A stretch of 64,000 bases of DNA from Microbacterium schleiferi (GTDB taxonomy: Bacteria; Actinomycetota; Actinomycetes; Actinomycetales; Microbacteriaceae), in NCBI RefSeq assembly GCF_020781975.1, contig NZ_JAJGNI010000012.1, positions 1 through 64,000 on the forward strand. Direction: 5' to 3'. Below the pieces are notes generated by a model. The model did not search any database, was not told the origin of the DNA, and saw nothing but the letters and a program-made list of their open reading frames with translations. Position numbers and translations under genes: made by a program. Shown one piece after another: positions 62,284 to 64,000 of this stretch; positions within the stretch are counted from its first letter, which is position 1; each line of letters opens with the position of its first letter.

Positions 62284-64000
62284 GTGAGCACCCCGATCAC
62301 TCCCGCCCGAGCAGTCGCCGACACCGCCGCGCCGAGAGGCGCAGCAGCAGCCGATACCGTTGAGAACGCCGCGGCGACGCCCGAACGCGAGCAGCCGTAC
62401 GGCGCCCTCGGCCTGAAGGATGACGAGTACGCGCAGATCCGCGAGATTCTCGGGCGCCGGCCCACGAGCGGTGAGCTCGCCATGTACTCGGTCATGTGGA
62501 GCGAGCACTGCTCCTACAAGTCCAGCAAGATCTACCTGCGCCGGTTCGGGCAGAAGGTCAGCGACGAAATGCGCGAGCGTCTCATGGTCGGCATGGGCCA
62601 GAACGCCGGCGTCGTCGACATCGGCGAGGGCTGGGCGGTGACGTTCAAGGTCGAGTCGCACAACCACCCGAGCTACATCGAGCCGTTCCAGGGCGCCGCG
62701 ACCGGCGTGGGCGGCATCGTCCGCGACATCATCTCGATGGGGGCGCGCCCGGTCGCTGTGATGGACCAGTTGCGCTTCGGCGCCATCGACAACCCCGACA
62801 CCGCCCGCGTCGTGCACGGCGTGGTCAGCGGCATCTCGTTCTACGGCAACTGCCTGGGCCTGCCGAACATCGGCGGTGAGACCGTGTTCGACGCCGTCTA
62901 CCAGGGCAACCCGCTGGTCAACGCTCTCGCCGTCGGCGTGCTGCGCCACGAAGACCTGAAGCTCGCCAACGCCTCGGGCGCGGGCAACAAGGTCGTGCTC
63001 TTCGGGGCTCGCACCGGCGGCGACGGCATCGGCGGAGCATCCATCCTCGCTTCCGACACCTTCGCCGACGGCGGCCCGACCAAGCGCCCCGCGGTGCAGG
63101 TCGGCGACCCGTTTGCCGAGAAGGTGCTCATCGAGTGCTGCCTCGAGCTCTACCGCGATGATCTCGTCGAAGCGATCCAGGACCTCGGCGCCGCCGGTAT
63201 CTCCTGCGCGACCAGTGAGCTCGCGGCAAACGGCGGCAGCGGCATGCGGGTCGACCTCGAGAACGTGCTGCTGCGCGACCCGAGCCTCACGCCGGAAGAG
63301 ATCCTGATGAGCGAGTCTCAGGAGCGGATGATGGCCATCGTCGCTCCCGAGAAGCTCGACGCGTTCCTCGAGGTCGTCGGCCGCTGGGAGGTCGAGACGA
63401 GCGTGCTCGGCGAAGTCACCGGCGATGGCCGCCTGAAGATCTTCTGGCACGGCGAGCAGATCGTGGATGTCGACCCTTCGACCGTCGCGGTCGACGGCCC
63501 CGTCTACGAGCGGCCGGTCGCCTACCCGACCTGGATCGACGCCCTGCGCGACGATTCAGCCGCAGCGCTGCAGCGCCCCAGCGAACCGGACGAGGTGCGT
63601 GAGCAGTTCCTCGCCCTGGTCGCGAGCCCGAATCTCGCCGACACCTCCTGGATCACCAACCAGTACGACTACTACGTGCTCGGCAACACCGCCCTCTCGT
63701 TCCCCGACGACGCCGGCATGGTGCGCGTGGACGAGGAGTCGGGCCTCGGCTTCTCCATCGCTACCGACTGCAATGGGCGCTACTGCCAGCTCGACCCGTA
63801 CCAGGGTGCGCAGCTGGCCCTGGCCGAGGCCTATCGCAACGTCGCCGTCACCGGCGCCAAGCCCGTCGCGGTCACCGACTGCCTGAACTTCGGCAGCCCC
63901 GAGAACCCCGAGGTCATGTGGCAATTCGGGCAGGCCGTCGACGGCCTTGCCGACGGATGCCTCGAGCTGGGCATCCCGGTCACCGGCGGCAACGTCTCGT
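62284..64000 (+). CDS. purL: Phosphoribosylformylglycinamidine synthase, PurL (partial)
   Basis: At least 572 residues, running past the window end. The large (small-type PurL) ATP-dependent subunit that makes FGAM in purine synthesis. An Ala-rich extension of about 40 residues is followed by the core: [64 protein letters not shown] and [30 protein letters not shown] 62284 is the likely start. Confidence 0.93.
   Translation, partial: MSTPITPARAVADTAAPRGAAAADTVENAAATPEREQPYGALGLKDDEYAQIREILGRRPTSGELAMYSVMWSEHCSYKSSKIYLRRFGQKVSDEMRERLMVGMGQNAGVVDIGEGWAVTFKVESHNHPSYIEPFQGAATGVGGIVRDIISMGARPVAVMDQLRFGAIDNPDTARVVHGVVSGISFYGNCLGLPNIGGETVFDAVYQGNPLVNALAVGVLRHEDLKLANASGAGNKVVLFGARTGGDGIGGASILASDTFADGGPTKRPAVQVGDPFAEKVLIECCLELYRDDLVEAIQDLGAAGISCATSELAANGGSGMRVDLENVLLRDPSLTPEEILMSESQERMMAIVAPEKLDAFLEVVGRWEVETSVLGEVTGDGRLKIFWHGEQIVDVDPSTVAVDGPVYERPVAYPTWIDALRDDSAAALQRPSEPDEVREQFLALVASPNLADTSWITNQYDYYVLGNTALSFPDDAGMVRVDEESGLGFSIATDCNGRYCQLDPYQGAQLALAEAYRNVAVTGAKPVAVTDCLNFGSPENPEVMWQFGQAVDGLADGCLELGIPVTGGNVS

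Overview
The window looks like a chromosomal segment of a high-GC actinobacterium of the family Microbacteriaceae, most likely Microbacterium or a close relative. This rests on very high GC, many GTG starts, frequent GGATGCC/GGCATCC words, ATGA/GTGA stop-start overlaps, and actinobacterial gene types (SufU-type Fe-S scaffold, KimA-like permease, DUF6153, DUF6326, FAD-type urate hydroxylase). No tRNA, rRNA, CRISPR array or replication origin was recognised.

Layout. 1-2078: a reverse transcriptase with an N-terminal excisionase-like HTH, lower in GC than its neighbours. 2079-7913: a tight catabolic operon (aldehyde dehydrogenase, flavin monooxygenase, two-subunit thiamine-diphosphate decarboxylase, GMC oxidoreductase). 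8051-11964: an alpha/beta hydrolase with an Asp nucleophile, a TfoX-like protein, a LysE exporter, an ECF sigma factor with a membrane partner, and a secreted I36-like protein. 11961-18324: one reverse-strand operon with an ABC importer, two different adenosine-deaminase-family enzymes and an XRE-cupin regulator. 18509-33231: XdhC, a DksA-like protein, an amidohydrolase, a DUF559 nuclease and two divergent purine-degradation units. The rightward unit (OHCU decarboxylase, hydroxyisourate hydrolase, FAD urate hydroxylase) should take urate to allantoin. The leftward unit (allantoinase, formamidase-like protein, HpxZ-HpxY fusion, ureidoglycine-glyoxylate aminotransferase, allantoate amidohydrolase) should continue towards oxalurate. 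An IS481-family element sits between the two units. 33409-42163: apt, a GH13 glucosidase with its LacI regulator, a KimA-like permease, sufS-sufU, and a SRPBCC/ArsR pair.

42210-46725: the remains of a Tn7-like transposon (left-end repeats, tnsA, a tnsB interrupted by an IS3-family element, a stump of tnsC). It stops abruptly at a CTAG where a truncated acyl-CoA ligase begins. 46722-52019: an accessory catabolic cluster (ligase fragment, GAF-LuxR regulator, esterase, RidA, flavin reductase, acyl-CoA-dehydrogenase-type monooxygenase) with a nearly identical palindromic site in front of both divergent promoters. 52273-56616: a TetR gene, two operators, membrane proteins, a CPBP-NTF2 fusion, and degenerate or chimeric genes including an HTH-serine hydrolase fusion. 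56743-62025: metal/redox-related genes (beta-propeller lipoprotein, DUF305, DUF6153, PadR, DsbA-like, TerC, DUF4395) with CsoR/CstR-like sites. 62284-64000: purL, running off the end.

Throughout lie palindromic intergenic repeats. Family B (16 copies of about 57-60 bp, arms TTCRGTCGCGCC / GGCGCGACYGAA around an inner GCGGGT/ACCCGC stem) is concentrated around the DUF559 nuclease gene. Families A and C share a 20-base core with different outer arms. The most unusual items are the HTH-fused reverse transcriptase, repeat family B with its nuclease neighbour, the Tn7-like remnant with its CTAG junction, the HpxZ-HpxY fusion and the shared operator of the accessory catabolic cluster.
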